Source: Acetobacterium sp. (lineage in GTDB: Bacteria > Bacillota > Clostridia > Eubacteriales > Eubacteriaceae). Taken from it: 64,000 nucleotides of DNA. Position 1 is the first letter of the stretch; every line of letters starts with the position of its first letter. Below the pieces are notes generated by a model. It had not been told where the DNA came from and did not search any database. It saw nothing but the letters and a program-made list of their open reading frames with translations. Location: positions 1 to 64,000 of the forward strand of contig NZ_JAUSPS010000095.1 of the NCBI RefSeq assembly GCF_030652775.1. Reading direction: 5' to 3'. Positions 1 through 7,417 of this stretch are shown here, one piece after another. Position numbers and translations under genes: made by a program.

Positions 1-196
1 TAGATTTGCGCCAAAAGATTTGCATGCTTATCCGGTTTATTCTGAAACCGTAAATGTTTATAATAACCCGGTTCACTGACACCAAGAACGCGACAGAGCA
101 TGGCGACAGGCCATTGTCTCCAATGGTTGGAAATGTAGACCATCCGGTATTTATTTGCTATTTCTTTCGGCGTTTTACAAAAAAAACAAGGGCATC
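1..196 (-). pseudogene. IS3-family transposase OrfB, N-terminal fragment (runs off window)
   Basis: In the frame shifted relative to OrfA after the T8 run, the minus strand reads through CKTPKEIANKYRMVYI, then a segment with SNHWRQWPVAMLCRVLGVSE and PGYYKH, into the left edge. The 'MCRVLGVSEPGYYKH' style motif is the HTH_21 N-terminus of IS3 OrfB integrases (it precedes the DDE core). The catalytic part lies outside the window. Expression would need frameshifting from OrfA, which itself carries a stop. Confidence 0.7.
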
Positions 197-445
197 CTGT
201 AAGATCTCAATTTCATCTCTGGCTTCCTGCAATTCTTTTTCGAGCTGTTTTAAACGTTTTGGATCTGTTCTTGGAACATTACCAGGGTCTTCAGAAAATC
301 CGATCTTTCCGCTCTTTGCTTTGCTAACCCAGGTATATAATGTATCAAGCTAAATTCCCAACCGCTCTGCTGCTGCCCGGTTACCGATTTCATTTGCCAG
401 TTTTAACGCTTCAAAATGTTCCTCTGAGCTATATGCTTTCTTCAT
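158..445 (-). pseudogene. IS3-family transposase OrfA (HTH protein), interrupted by in-frame TAG
   Basis: Read on the minus strand from ATG at 445, the frame encodes MKKAYSSEEHFEALKLANEI, then a stop TAG at 350-352, then continues in the same frame as a helix-turn-helix and a leucine-rich tail (KRLKQLEKELQEARDEIEIL) to a stop at 158-160. This is the layout of an IS3 OrfA: HTH domain followed by a coiled-coil multimerisation segment. Near its 3' end is a run of eight T (179-186), placed where the OrfA-to-OrfB frameshift normally occurs. The internal stop would leave only about 31 residues. A suppressible or sequencing-derived stop cannot be excluded. Confidence 0.75.
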
Positions 446-683
446 AATTAACCAGTCCTTTTTCTTTCTATTTTACCTCATTTCCTTGTAGTTTGGGACT
501 GCACTTTTATGATAACACTCCATTTCGCTGTTAACTCATTTTAGGGCAGTCTGTAATTTTGCAATATCGCCTACTTTTTTCAATGGTAATGCCCTTGATT
601 ATATAGCGCCTTTCTTACGTTTTAATGCGTAATAAAACACCTAACATTTCTGCTGGATGCTTTATGTTTTCTGGATTAAATTT

Positions 684-980
684 CTATAATCTCTCTAGCA
701 ATCTTCGTTTGTATATGTAGCTATTAAGACCAGGTTCTTTGGACAGTTCTTTCGAAAAATACTGTGCCGCCCTTAACCAATTGACTCGGTCTATATCAAT
801 AGTCGAGTACAGCGTGACATCAAGACACTTATTAACATTATCAACTGTAGCTGATATATGCTTAAAATTCTTTCTATGTAATCTATTAAACGAAATTTCT
901 GTATTATTAATCGCAGGAATTAGAATGGCTGGATTAAATAAGTTTGATAGAAAATAAGCTTTAAACTTGTAATAGAACAT
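684..980 (-). CDS. Hypothetical protein (98 aa), second of a coupled pair
   Basis: I do not recognise this family. The 98-residue product is basic and mixed in character, with no clear signal peptide or membrane segment. Its ATG (978-980) overlaps the TAA stop of the upstream gene as TAATG, which implies translational coupling and supports it being a real gene. It sits in an AT-rich island between an IS3 remnant and an IS21 element, so it is probably acquired DNA. The partner gene starting at 1456 is equally unrecognised. Confidence 0.5.
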   Translation of the reverse strand: MFYYKFKAYFLSNLFNPAILIPAINNTEISFNRLHRKNFKHISATVDNVNKCLDVTLYSTIDIDRVNWLRAAQYFSKELSKEPGLNSYIYKRRLLERL

Positions 981-1456
981 TAATTTACCCCTCCCACGAT
1001 TTCTTTTAACATATTAATTGTTTTTCGGTTGCCTTCTGTCTCTCTGAAAAACAAGCGTATTATTTCTATTAATGCCCGTTCATCGGTAAGTTTCAATTTT
1101 TCATCAACTATATCTAGAATATCTTCTCCTAGGAATTCTGATTCGCCCTTAAAGAGCCTTCCGTTAGGAGTGATTAATCCATTATATGGTTCAATTTTAC
1201 TTAATTTAGAAATAAAGTTTCGGATTGCTTTAGTCGGAAATTTAAGCCACGCCTCACTTACTAAAATAAATTGTAGCGTATTACCATTTTTTATTTCTAT
1301 AGTGTCTTCCTCAATTCCTTTTTTATTAGCAGCTTTCATTCCTGCTATTGTGTAATCTTTTGCAATTTCCTTTACTAGATCCAACGTTGGATCTAATTTT
1401 AATCCCTCCCTATTTTTTAACAATTCAGGATACAGTCTTATCTGATACCTATACAT
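980..1456 (-). CDS. Hypothetical protein (158 aa), first of a coupled pair
   Basis: Unrecognised soluble protein, rich in Lys, Glu and Ile, with no visible catalytic motif or membrane helix. It starts at an ATG preceded by AAAGGTTGATGAATT, a reasonable ribosome-binding site. A sigma-A-like promoter lies about 50-80 bp upstream. The stop overlaps the next start (TAATG), forming a two-gene unit. A two-gene coupled operon of unknown function wedged between insertion sequences could be a toxin-antitoxin or defence pair, but nothing in the sequence shows this. Confidence 0.6.
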   Translation of the reverse strand: MYRYQIRLYPELLKNREGLKLDPTLDLVKEIAKDYTIAGMKAANKKGIEEDTIEIKNGNTLQFILVSEAWLKFPTKAIRNFISKLSKIEPYNGLITPNGRLFKGESEFLGEDILDIVDEKLKLTDERALIEIIRLFFRETEGNRKTINMLKEIVGGVN

Positions 1457-1505
1457 AATTCATCAACCTTTCTGTTTATTTCATTAAATTTAATGACTTT
1501 AACAG

Positions 1506-1534
1506 ATTGTATCATGATTTCCTAAAAACAACAA
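1506..1534 (-). promoter_or_regulatory. Candidate sigma-A promoter for the 1456/980 gene pair
   Basis: On the minus strand, TTGTTG (1529-1534) and TACAAT (1506-1511) are separated by 17 bp. The -10 lies about 50 bp upstream of the ATG at 1456. Confidence 0.5.
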
Positions 1535-1770
1535 CCACTATTTCGCATTAGTAGTTATGCTTTTTACAGAATTAAAAATCATCAGAATCCTCCTGAAAAA
1601 GAGAGCTCCACATAGGGCATTGATAACACTTTTTGCACTTAATACTTTTGATCACAATCACGTAGTCGATTGTTTTCCCGTTATGGGTTGTTGTTCCTTC
1701 CTGAAAATTCCCACCACAATATCGATATTAACATTTCATTTTATTCAGTTATGATTTTAAGATTATAAAT

Positions 1771-1860
1771 TATAATAGCTTTTTGAAACAAAATGTTTGA
1801 TAATAAAAATACATTATATTATGAAATCTATTTTTAAAAATTCAAAAGTCCAAACAAAAT
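1771..1860 (+). repeat. 90-bp direct repeat, left copy (flanks IS21)
   Basis: This 90-bp AT-rich sequence ends exactly where the IS21 left terminus begins. It matches 4848-4938 in the same orientation with nine mismatches and a one-base gap by hand alignment (about 89%). Shared blocks include TGATAATAAAAATACATTA and TTCAAAAGTCC. It is far too long and too diverged for an IS21 target duplication (usually 4-8 bp). The remaining stretch 1535-1770 holds nothing I can support. Confidence 0.8.
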
Positions 1861-2012
1861 TGAATATTCCAATCTGATAGTGCACCCTTTCCGGTGATTC
1901 AGAGCAGTATTTCCGATATTTCAAAGCACCCTTTTCCGGAGCTAGTGCAGTAGCGTTATAATTGTTTTATGCACAAGCAATTGTGTAAATACAATTATGG
2001 AGGTCGATAATT

Positions 2013-3554
2013 ATGGTAAATTATCGAGAAATAATCCGGCTGAAAAGTCAGGGTTACACTAATACAAGTGTTGCTACCAGCACTAGGAGCTCACGTAACA
2101 CGGTTGCCGAGGTTTGGCAGTTGACACAGGATAAAGACATTTCATGGCCGATTCCGGATGAACTGACCAATCCGGATCTTCAGACGATTCTGTATCCCGG
2201 CCGTGCCGGCATCAATGGCAGGAAACTTCCTGACTTCGAAACCATGCACAATGAACTGGCCAGACCCGGGGTGACGCTTTCCCTGCTTTGGGCTGAGTAT
2301 TGCGAGCAGTGTCGAAATGAGCAGGTGATACCTTACCAGCATTCCCAGTTTAACGAGAAGTATCATGCTTATGCCGCATCCAAGAAAGCGACGCTGCGCA
2401 TTAAACGTAAGCCGGGTGAACTCATGGAAGTCGACTGGGCGGGAAAAACACTCACAGTCATTGACGAAGCCATTGGGGCGCCTGTGACGGCCTATGTTTT
2501 TGTGGCCTGTCTGCCTTGTAGCCTTTACAGCTATGCCGAAGCTTTTCCGGATATGAAATCACCCCACTGGATTGAAGCACATGTTCATGCCTACCGTTAT
2601 TTTAACGGGGTAACCCGTATTGTTGTGCCCGACAATCTGAAAACCGGGATCATTAAGAATACCCGAACAGACTTGATTTTAAACCGTTCCTACTATGAGA
2701 TGGCTGAATATTATGGAACAGCGATTATTCCAGCCAGACCATACTCACCCAAAGATAAGCCAGGTGCCGAAGGAACGGTCGGTGTGATTTCAACATGGAT
2801 TATTGCAGCTCTCCGTAATCGGAAGTTCTTTTCCTTTATCGAACTCAATCATGCCATTTTGGAAAAGCTGGCGGAATTCAATGCGAAATCCTTCCAGAAA
2901 AAGAAGGGCAGCCGGCTCTCGGCATTCGAAGAAGAAGAGCAATCCTTCCTCATGCCTTTACCTGCTGCCCCATATGAAACGGCTGTCTGGTCAACTGCCA
3001 CCATCCAACCTGATTATCTCATAGCTGCCGGGAATTGCAAGTATTCGGTACCTTATGAATTTATTGGCAAACAGGTAGACATACGTACGACTGAAAAATG
3101 TATCGAAGTTTTCTACCATAATAATCGTATCGCTTCTCATGTGAAAGTTGCCTATGCGAAAGATCCCATTTATCTGCCGGAACACATGCCGGAAAACCAC
3201 CGAAGATATCTGAGTTATAATACCGAATCCTTCCTGGAATGGGGTGAAAGTATTGGTATCGCAACAGTGGGTGTGGTAAAGACCTTTCTCTATGCCTATA
3301 AAGTTGAACAGCAAGGTTATAAATCCTGTGCCTCACTGATGAAACTGGCCGACCGTTATTCAACCGAGCGTCTGGAAGCTGCCTGTAACCGGGCTTTGTC
3401 CTATACGCCGAATCCAAGTCTGAAAAACATCTCGACCATTCTAAAGAATGGCCAGGATAAGGTTCACCCTCAGTCGTCTGTTGTTAAAACAAGCGGACAG
3501 TATGGCATTACCCGTGGCGCTTCTTATTTCAAAGGAGGCAGCGATAATGATTAA
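2013..3554 (+). CDS. istA: IS21 transposase IstA
   Basis: DDE transposase of 513 residues, the usual IstA size. The N-terminus carries a helix-turn-helix (about residues 1-40, REIIRLKSQGYTNTSVA). The integrase core follows, with first Asp in MEVDWAGK (about 140), second Asp in VPDNLKTG (about 210), and Glu in KPGAEGTVG (about 250). A beta-barrel-like C-terminus follows. The start ATG follows a GGAGGTCGATAATT ribosome site. Its end overlaps istB by 8 bp, the standard coupling in this family. No frameshift is seen, so it is probably active. Confidence 0.92.
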   Translation: MVNYREIIRLKSQGYTNTSVATSTRSSRNTVAEVWQLTQDKDISWPIPDELTNPDLQTILYPGRAGINGRKLPDFETMHNELARPGVTLSLLWAEYCEQCRNEQVIPYQHSQFNEKYHAYAASKKATLRIKRKPGELMEVDWAGKTLTVIDEAIGAPVTAYVFVACLPCSLYSYAEAFPDMKSPHWIEAHVHAYRYFNGVTRIVVPDNLKTGIIKNTRTDLILNRSYYEMAEYYGTAIIPARPYSPKDKPGAEGTVGVISTWIIAALRNRKFFSFIELNHAILEKLAEFNAKSFQKKKGSRLSAFEEEEQSFLMPLPAAPYETAVWSTATIQPDYLIAAGNCKYSVPYEFIGKQVDIRTTEKCIEVFYHNNRIASHVKVAYAKDPIYLPEHMPENHRRYLSYNTESFLEWGESIGIATVGVVKTFLYAYKVEQQGYKSCASLMKLADRYSTERLEAACNRALSYTPNPSLKNISTILKNGQDKVHPQSSVVKTSGQYGITRGASYFKGGSDND

Positions 3555-4329
3555 ACAGTCCACCATCGATAAACTCCATGATATCCGTCTTTCCTGCATG
3601 GCGGATGCCTTTGAATCTCAGTGTCGTAGTCATGCCTTTGATGCACTTTCCTTTGAGGATCGTTTTTCAATGCTGGTCGATAAGGAATGGGATCAACGGC
3701 GAAACACGAAACTGGCCAAACTGATCCGTATGGCCGAGTTTCGGCATCCGAACGCTTGTATGGAGGCGATTGAATATCATCCGGATCGAAAACTGGATAA
3801 ATCACAAATGCTGGAACTGTCCACTTGCGGCTATATCATCGACAACCACCATATCATCTTAAAAGGTGCTTCTGGAAATGGTAAAACTTATATCGCTTGT
3901 GCACTTGGGATTGCTGCCTGCCGTAACTTTATAAAAGTCAAATACGTCAGGCTTCCCGACTTACTTAATGAACTTGCTATCGCCCACGGTGAAGGCACCT
4001 ACCAGAAAATCATTAAAAGTTATCAGAAAATCGATCTTCTGATCCTGGATGAATTTCTGCTGTGTCCCTTAGGCAGTGACCAGGCCAGAGAACTGCTTGA
4101 AATCATTGAAGCACGAACCGTCAAAGGTTCGGTTATCTTCTGCACACAGTTTGAACCACAGGGCTGGTATGAACGGATCGGTACCGAATCGGATGCCACG
4201 GTTTCCGAAGCAATCATTGACCGTATCATCCATAATGCCTATGAAATCATGATCAATGGCAAGATTTCCATGCGTGAACGTCATGGTTTAAATACATCGC
4301 CAAGTGAAGCCGGTGTTCGCCATGAGTAA
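3547..4329 (+). CDS. istB: IS21 helper ATPase IstB
   Basis: AAA+ ATPase that regulates IstA target capture. I placed the start at the ATG at 3547, which has AAAGGAGGCAGCGATA in front of it inside the istA end, giving 260 residues. That matches IstB homologues, while a start further upstream would overlap istA by about 100 bp without a ribosome site. Walker A is GASGNGKT (about residue 105) and Walker B is LLILDEF (about 165). The 3' end overlaps the next small ORF by 8 bp. Confidence 0.92.
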   Translation: MIKQSTIDKLHDIRLSCMADAFESQCRSHAFDALSFEDRFSMLVDKEWDQRRNTKLAKLIRMAEFRHPNACMEAIEYHPDRKLDKSQMLELSTCGYIIDNHHIILKGASGNGKTYIACALGIAACRNFIKVKYVRLPDLLNELAIAHGEGTYQKIIKSYQKIDLLILDEFLLCPLGSDQARELLEIIEARTVKGSVIFCTQFEPQGWYERIGTESDATVSEAIIDRIIHNAYEIMINGKISMRERHGLNTSPSEAGVRHE

Positions 4330-4636
4330 CGAGTACAACAACTCCGATAATATCTATGAATTTTGTAAACTGATCGATGTGATGATCAACGACATCAAAC
4401 ATCTGGAATCAGAAACAGTTCGTTATCGCTATGCATTGAGTCGTTATCTGCCTGATCATGAAAAAGAAAATCTCCGCAGTGATATTCTGTCAAATCTGGC
4501 AGACCGTTATTACTGGAGCGAAGCTTATCAGCAATATATACAGATGTTTTATAATAATCAGGATCCCATGGACTCCGATGAGTGGTGCGAACATATCTGT
4601 CGCCTTGCTCACGGTCACGATGATTCTGAGTATTAG
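4322..4636 (+). CDS. Small acidic passenger protein of the IS21 element (104 aa)
   Basis: Unrecognised 104-residue protein, rich in Asp, Glu and Tyr, predicted soluble and mostly helical. The ATG at 4322 overlaps the istB stop region, so the gene is transcribed and probably translated with istAB. It lies inside the element's terminal repeats, before the right end at 4830. Classical IS21 elements need only istA and istB, so this is either an accessory transposition factor or a passenger. It has no HTH or nuclease motif that I can see. Confidence 0.6.
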   Translation: MSNEYNNSDNIYEFCKLIDVMINDIKHLESETVRYRYALSRYLPDHEKENLRSDILSNLADRYYWSEAYQQYIQMFYNNQDPMDSDEWCEHICRLAHGHDDSEY

Positions 4637-4847
4637 CAGTTAGTTACAACGACTAGTGGATTAGCTTCTGTGAGGATGGCTCACATTCTCCTTGAAGCGG
4701 GTTAAATAAGTACGCAAAGGAATTTTATCGGTTAGAATCTTCTGCACTCTGTCCGGAAACATTGCACTCGTTTTACGGACAGCGTGCTCTGAATCATCGG
4801 AATAGGTGCACTATTCAATTGGAATATTCAAAAATAAAGTCTACCCC

Positions 4848-4938
4848 TATAATAGACTTTTGAAACAAAACGTTTGATAATAAAAATACATTAAAATATG
4901 AACTTTATTTTTAGAATTTCAAAAGTCCAAAACAAAAT
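4848..4938 (+). repeat. 90-bp direct repeat, right copy (flanks IS21)
   Basis: Same-orientation partner of 1771-1860. This copy is embedded in a longer palindrome-rich tract: AAAGTCTA and TAGACTTT form a hairpin at its left edge (4836-4861), and AAAGTCCA/TGGACTTT form another at about 4939-4966. A further AAAGTCCA occurs near 5012. The rest of 4640-5060 holds the IS21 right end and no gene that I can support. Confidence 0.8.
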
Positions 4939-5063
4939 AAAGTCCATAATTTTTAAAATGGACTTTATTGAAATTTGTAAGTGTTTATCAGTGTTAGAGG
5001 GTATTGCCTCAAAAGTCCATAAATTTCTAGTTATCATCCATTAAATAGGAATAGCCGCAAAGA

Positions 5064-5102
5064 GAACTTACGTTTGTTTTTTTTCTGCGGATATGTTATA
5101 AT
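5064..5102 (+). promoter_or_regulatory. lexA promoter with SOS (LexA) box
   Basis: GAACTTACGTTTG (5064-5076) fits the Firmicutes SOS box (CGAACRNRYGTTYG) with mismatches. It overlaps a TTGTTT -35 (5074-5079), which is 17 bp from a perfect TATAAT -10 (5097-5102). Overlap of operator and -35 suggests autorepression by LexA. Confidence 0.6.
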
Positions 5103-5129
5103 AAGCTATAAATATTTGGAGGAATGCTA

Positions 5130-5774
5130 ATGTACGAGGATTTAAACAGCAAACAGTTTGCAATATTAAAATTTATTGAAACCCAAATGCGAGATAAGCG
5201 TTATCCCCCATCGGTGCGGGAAATATGTGCCGCTGTAAATTTAAAATCGACTTCCACTGCTCACACTTACTTAAAAAAGTTGGAGGAACTGGGATATATC
5301 AAGCGGGACTCTACGAAAACCCGCGCCATTGAAGTCCTTCGTCACGATCCCAATGAAACGCTTTCAAGTTACTTTGACGAAAAGACGATTGTTTCACTGC
5401 CAATTTTAGGTTGCGTAACAGCCGGCGCACCGATTCTGGCGATTGAAAATATCACCGATATTTTTCCACTGCCGTTAGATTTTACTGGGACAGACGCCGC
5501 ATTTATCCTTGAAGTTAAGGGAACAAGCATGATTGATGCCGGTATTCTGGATGGCGATAAGATTATCGTCAGAAAACAGGAAACCGCAAGAAATAGTGAA
5601 ATCGTTGTGGCGCTCCTGCTTGAAGATAATGAAGCCACAGTAAAACGAATCTTTTATGAAGACCCCGATAAAATTCGTCTCCAACCCGATAATAAAACGA
5701 TGGATCCGATTATCTGTAATGCCGAAGATGTCAAAATTCTCGGCAAGGTTACTGGATTAATCCGTAAATTTTAA
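5130..5774 (+). CDS. lexA: LexA repressor, SOS regulator and autoprotease
   Basis: Repressor of the DNA-damage response, inactivated by RecA-stimulated self-cleavage. The N-terminal winged helix covers about residues 1-70 (YPPSVREICAAVNLKSTSTA). The cleavage site is the Ala-Gly pair in GCVTAGAP. The catalytic Ser is in KGTSMIDAG and the Lys in EATVKRIF. Length is 214 residues, normal for LexA. I chose ATG 5130 because it is 7 bases from GGAGG, while the ATG at 5124 is only one base away. The upstream SOS box indicates autoregulation. It is transcribed opposite to the following core genes. Confidence 0.95.
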   Translation: MYEDLNSKQFAILKFIETQMRDKRYPPSVREICAAVNLKSTSTAHTYLKKLEELGYIKRDSTKTRAIEVLRHDPNETLSSYFDEKTIVSLPILGCVTAGAPILAIENITDIFPLPLDFTGTDAAFILEVKGTSMIDAGILDGDKIIVRKQETARNSEIVVALLLEDNEATVKRIFYEDPDKIRLQPDNKTMDPIICNAEDVKILGKVTGLIRKF

Positions 5775-5775
5775 A

Positions 5776-5810
5776 CAAAAAAAAGATGTGCAAACATCTT
5801 TTTTTGTTTT
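5776..5810. terminator. Bidirectional intrinsic terminator between lexA and zapA
   Basis: AAAAAAAGATGT pairs with ACATCTTTTTTT around a GCAA loop. The A- and T-runs on both sides allow termination of lexA (plus) and of the zapA operon (minus). Confidence 0.85.
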
Positions 5811-5839
5811 TAATATTTATTTTGTCTAATTCATTTTAG

Positions 5840-6400
5840 CTAATCCAATTTCATTTTGTCTTCAATATTTTTAAAGATATCTTTTTCAATATGATTCTTA
5901 TTAGCTTTTACTAATTCAATCTGGCTTTCAAATAGTTGATTCTGCAAATCCAGAATTGTTTTACGGCTGGTTTCGCTTTCAATCTTACTTTGCCGTAAAT
6001 GCTCACGATATTGAGCCAGCAAATCACTTTTTTCATCCAATTCTTTTTGCAGCAATTCTGTTTCTTCAACCAGGGTTTCATATTTCGCTTTTTCTTCATT
6101 TAATACACTGTTAGTTTTCTCAAGTTCTTCTTTGACCAGTTTAATCTCGCCGCTTTCTTTAGCTTTGAATTCTTCACTAGTACGAACTTCTTCTTCCGCA
6201 ATGAACAGCCGCTCAGTAATATTCATACAGCCTAGTATCGCAATCCGAATGTGATTGGTAAAAGGATTAGCAGCCTTGACGCGTTCCAATTCGGCATTGA
6301 CGTAATCAGAAACATGTTGGATATGCTCTTCGTTTCCCTTTGCCTTTAAATTAAATTCGGTATCTAATATGCGTAATTCCATTATTGTTTGTTCAGGCAT
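5840..6400 (-). CDS. zapA: Cell division protein ZapA with extended coiled coil
   Basis: ZapA bundles FtsZ at the division ring. Residues 1-95 match the ZapA fold (MELRILDTEFNLKAKGNEEH, then IRIAILGCMNITERLF). The rest is a long coiled coil (Lys/Glu/Leu heptads to residue about 175), which makes the protein 186 residues against about 85-110 for typical ZapA. The start is preceded by AGGAGGAAAAA. It sits downstream of pheT and the DprA-like gene on the minus strand, where zapA is commonly found in Firmicutes. The extra coiled coil may extend bundling or bind other division proteins; that is inference. Confidence 0.85.
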   Translation of the reverse strand: MPEQTIMELRILDTEFNLKAKGNEEHIQHVSDYVNAELERVKAANPFTNHIRIAILGCMNITERLFIAEEEVRTSEEFKAKESGEIKLVKEELEKTNSVLNEEKAKYETLVEETELLQKELDEKSDLLAQYREHLRQSKIESETSRKTILDLQNQLFESQIELVKANKNHIEKDIFKNIEDKMKLD

Positions 6401-6523
6401 TTTTTCCTCCTGTGAAATAAATTAAATTCTTTAATAGTAATAGTCATGTTCTACTACGGTACTTTTATTATCTGTTCCTTCTATTATATGTAATAAACGA
6501 AAAAATTACAAATGATTTATCAA

Positions 6524-7402
6524 TTAATAATTTTTGATGACTCGAGTAAGCTCAGTATTTTCGATAATCTGAAAGTTTATATGCTTTTGGCTGAGGTGAT
6601 TAAATCCCTCCCACGATTCTTCATAAATGACCGGGATTGAGTAAATCGGCTTATTATTTTTATTGGCGTAATCCAATGTATGGATGGTTCCGCTGCCCGG
6701 CGAGAAATTGGATACGATCAAAAACTGACTCGCACCGCTTTGTAGACGATCCCGTTCGATGAATTTATAGGGCTGAACTGTTTCATGATGACTGTATTCT
6801 GAGATCAGACAGCCACCCTGATCGCAAATTTTTTCCGCCAAGCCTTGATTTATGACCGGATAAACCTGGTTCAAACCCGATGGTAAAAATGCCACTGACT
6901 TTCCACCAGCATCCAGACAGCCTAAATGTCCATAAAAATCTGAACCAATCGCCAGGCCGCTGATCACCACAAAATTGTTTTCGGCCAGAATCTTAGCTGC
7001 CTGATAGGCAAAATCGGATCCCAGCTGGGTCGGCGTGCGGCTGCCGATGACTGCCGCCCTTTTAGGGTGATTTAAGACATCAAAATCACCTTTACAAAAT
7101 AGTAATACTGGGGAATCAATGAAATTCAGACTCTCCGGAAAACCATCATCTAAATAGGATTTACATTGGATTCCCAGCTCATCACAATCATCGATTAGCC
7201 GTTTGCTATAGTCCATGGCTGCTTCAATTTCTGTTTGACTGATTTGTCTTGAAATAATATGAAAGGTTTGGCCGATTTCCACAATCTCCTGGAATGATAA
7301 ACCCCGGGGTGCGGTGATCATCGCCAGTAGCAGTTTAACTTTCTGGCGCCCGACCCCTTTTAATTGCAAGAGCCCGATAATAATCTCATGAGAATGATTC
7401 AT
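6524..7402 (-). CDS. DprA/Smf-like Rossmann protein, divergent
   Basis: DprA loads RecA on incoming single-stranded DNA. This 292-residue protein has the DprA-type core: VIGSRTPTQLG (about residue 125), VVISGLAIGSD in place of the common SGxAxGID, a GGKSVAFLPSGLNQVYP loop, and CLISEY. The usual RNRIIAG-like motif is replaced by FIERDRLQSGASQFLIV. An N-terminal HhH-like helix pair may be present. There is no C-terminal winged helix. It follows pheT by 15 bp with a weak ribosome site, implying cotranscription. It is either a diverged competence factor or a DprA-like paralogue of another function. Confidence 0.75.
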   Translation of the reverse strand: MNHSHEIIIGLLQLKGVGRQKVKLLLAMITAPRGLSFQEIVEIGQTFHIISRQISQTEIEAAMDYSKRLIDDCDELGIQCKSYLDDGFPESLNFIDSPVLLFCKGDFDVLNHPKRAAVIGSRTPTQLGSDFAYQAAKILAENNFVVISGLAIGSDFYGHLGCLDAGGKSVAFLPSGLNQVYPVINQGLAEKICDQGGCLISEYSHHETVQPYKFIERDRLQSGASQFLIVSNFSPGSGTIHTLDYANKNNKPIYSIPVIYEESWEGFNHLSQKHINFQIIENTELTRVIKNY

Positions 7403-7417
7403 ACCCGTACGTAGTTG

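Larger units (their letters stand above)
1..525 (-). mobile_element. Partial, decayed IS3-family insertion sequence
   Basis: Minus-strand orfA/orfB arrangement typical of IS3-family elements, with orfB cut by the left edge of the window. Upstream of orfA is a non-coding stretch that could hold the terminal inverted repeat. Only one end is present, so the boundary near 525 is a guess. OrfA carries an in-frame stop, so this copy is probably inactive. Confidence 0.7.
1861..4830 (+). mobile_element. Complete IS21-family insertion sequence
   Basis: The element is delimited by inverted ends TGAATATTCCAAT (left, 1861) and its complement ending at 4830, so it has the TG...CA termini of IS21. Homology between the ends continues inward through AATAGTGCACC-like and GATTCAGAGCA blocks, matching the multiple terminal repeats recognised by IstA. 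Inside are istA, istB and a third small ORF, all on the plus strand. Both transposition genes are intact. The flanking bases do not show an obvious short target duplication. A longer 90-bp repeat pair surrounds the element. Confidence 0.88.

Noticed and set aside
54-353. 99-codon open frame on the plus strand
   Set aside because: It lies opposite the IS3 orfA/orfB reading frames, whose minus-strand translation matches a known family.
1557-1754. 65-codon open frame on the plus strand upstream of IS21
   Set aside because: No ribosome site, no family resemblance, and AT-rich composition that makes such frames common.
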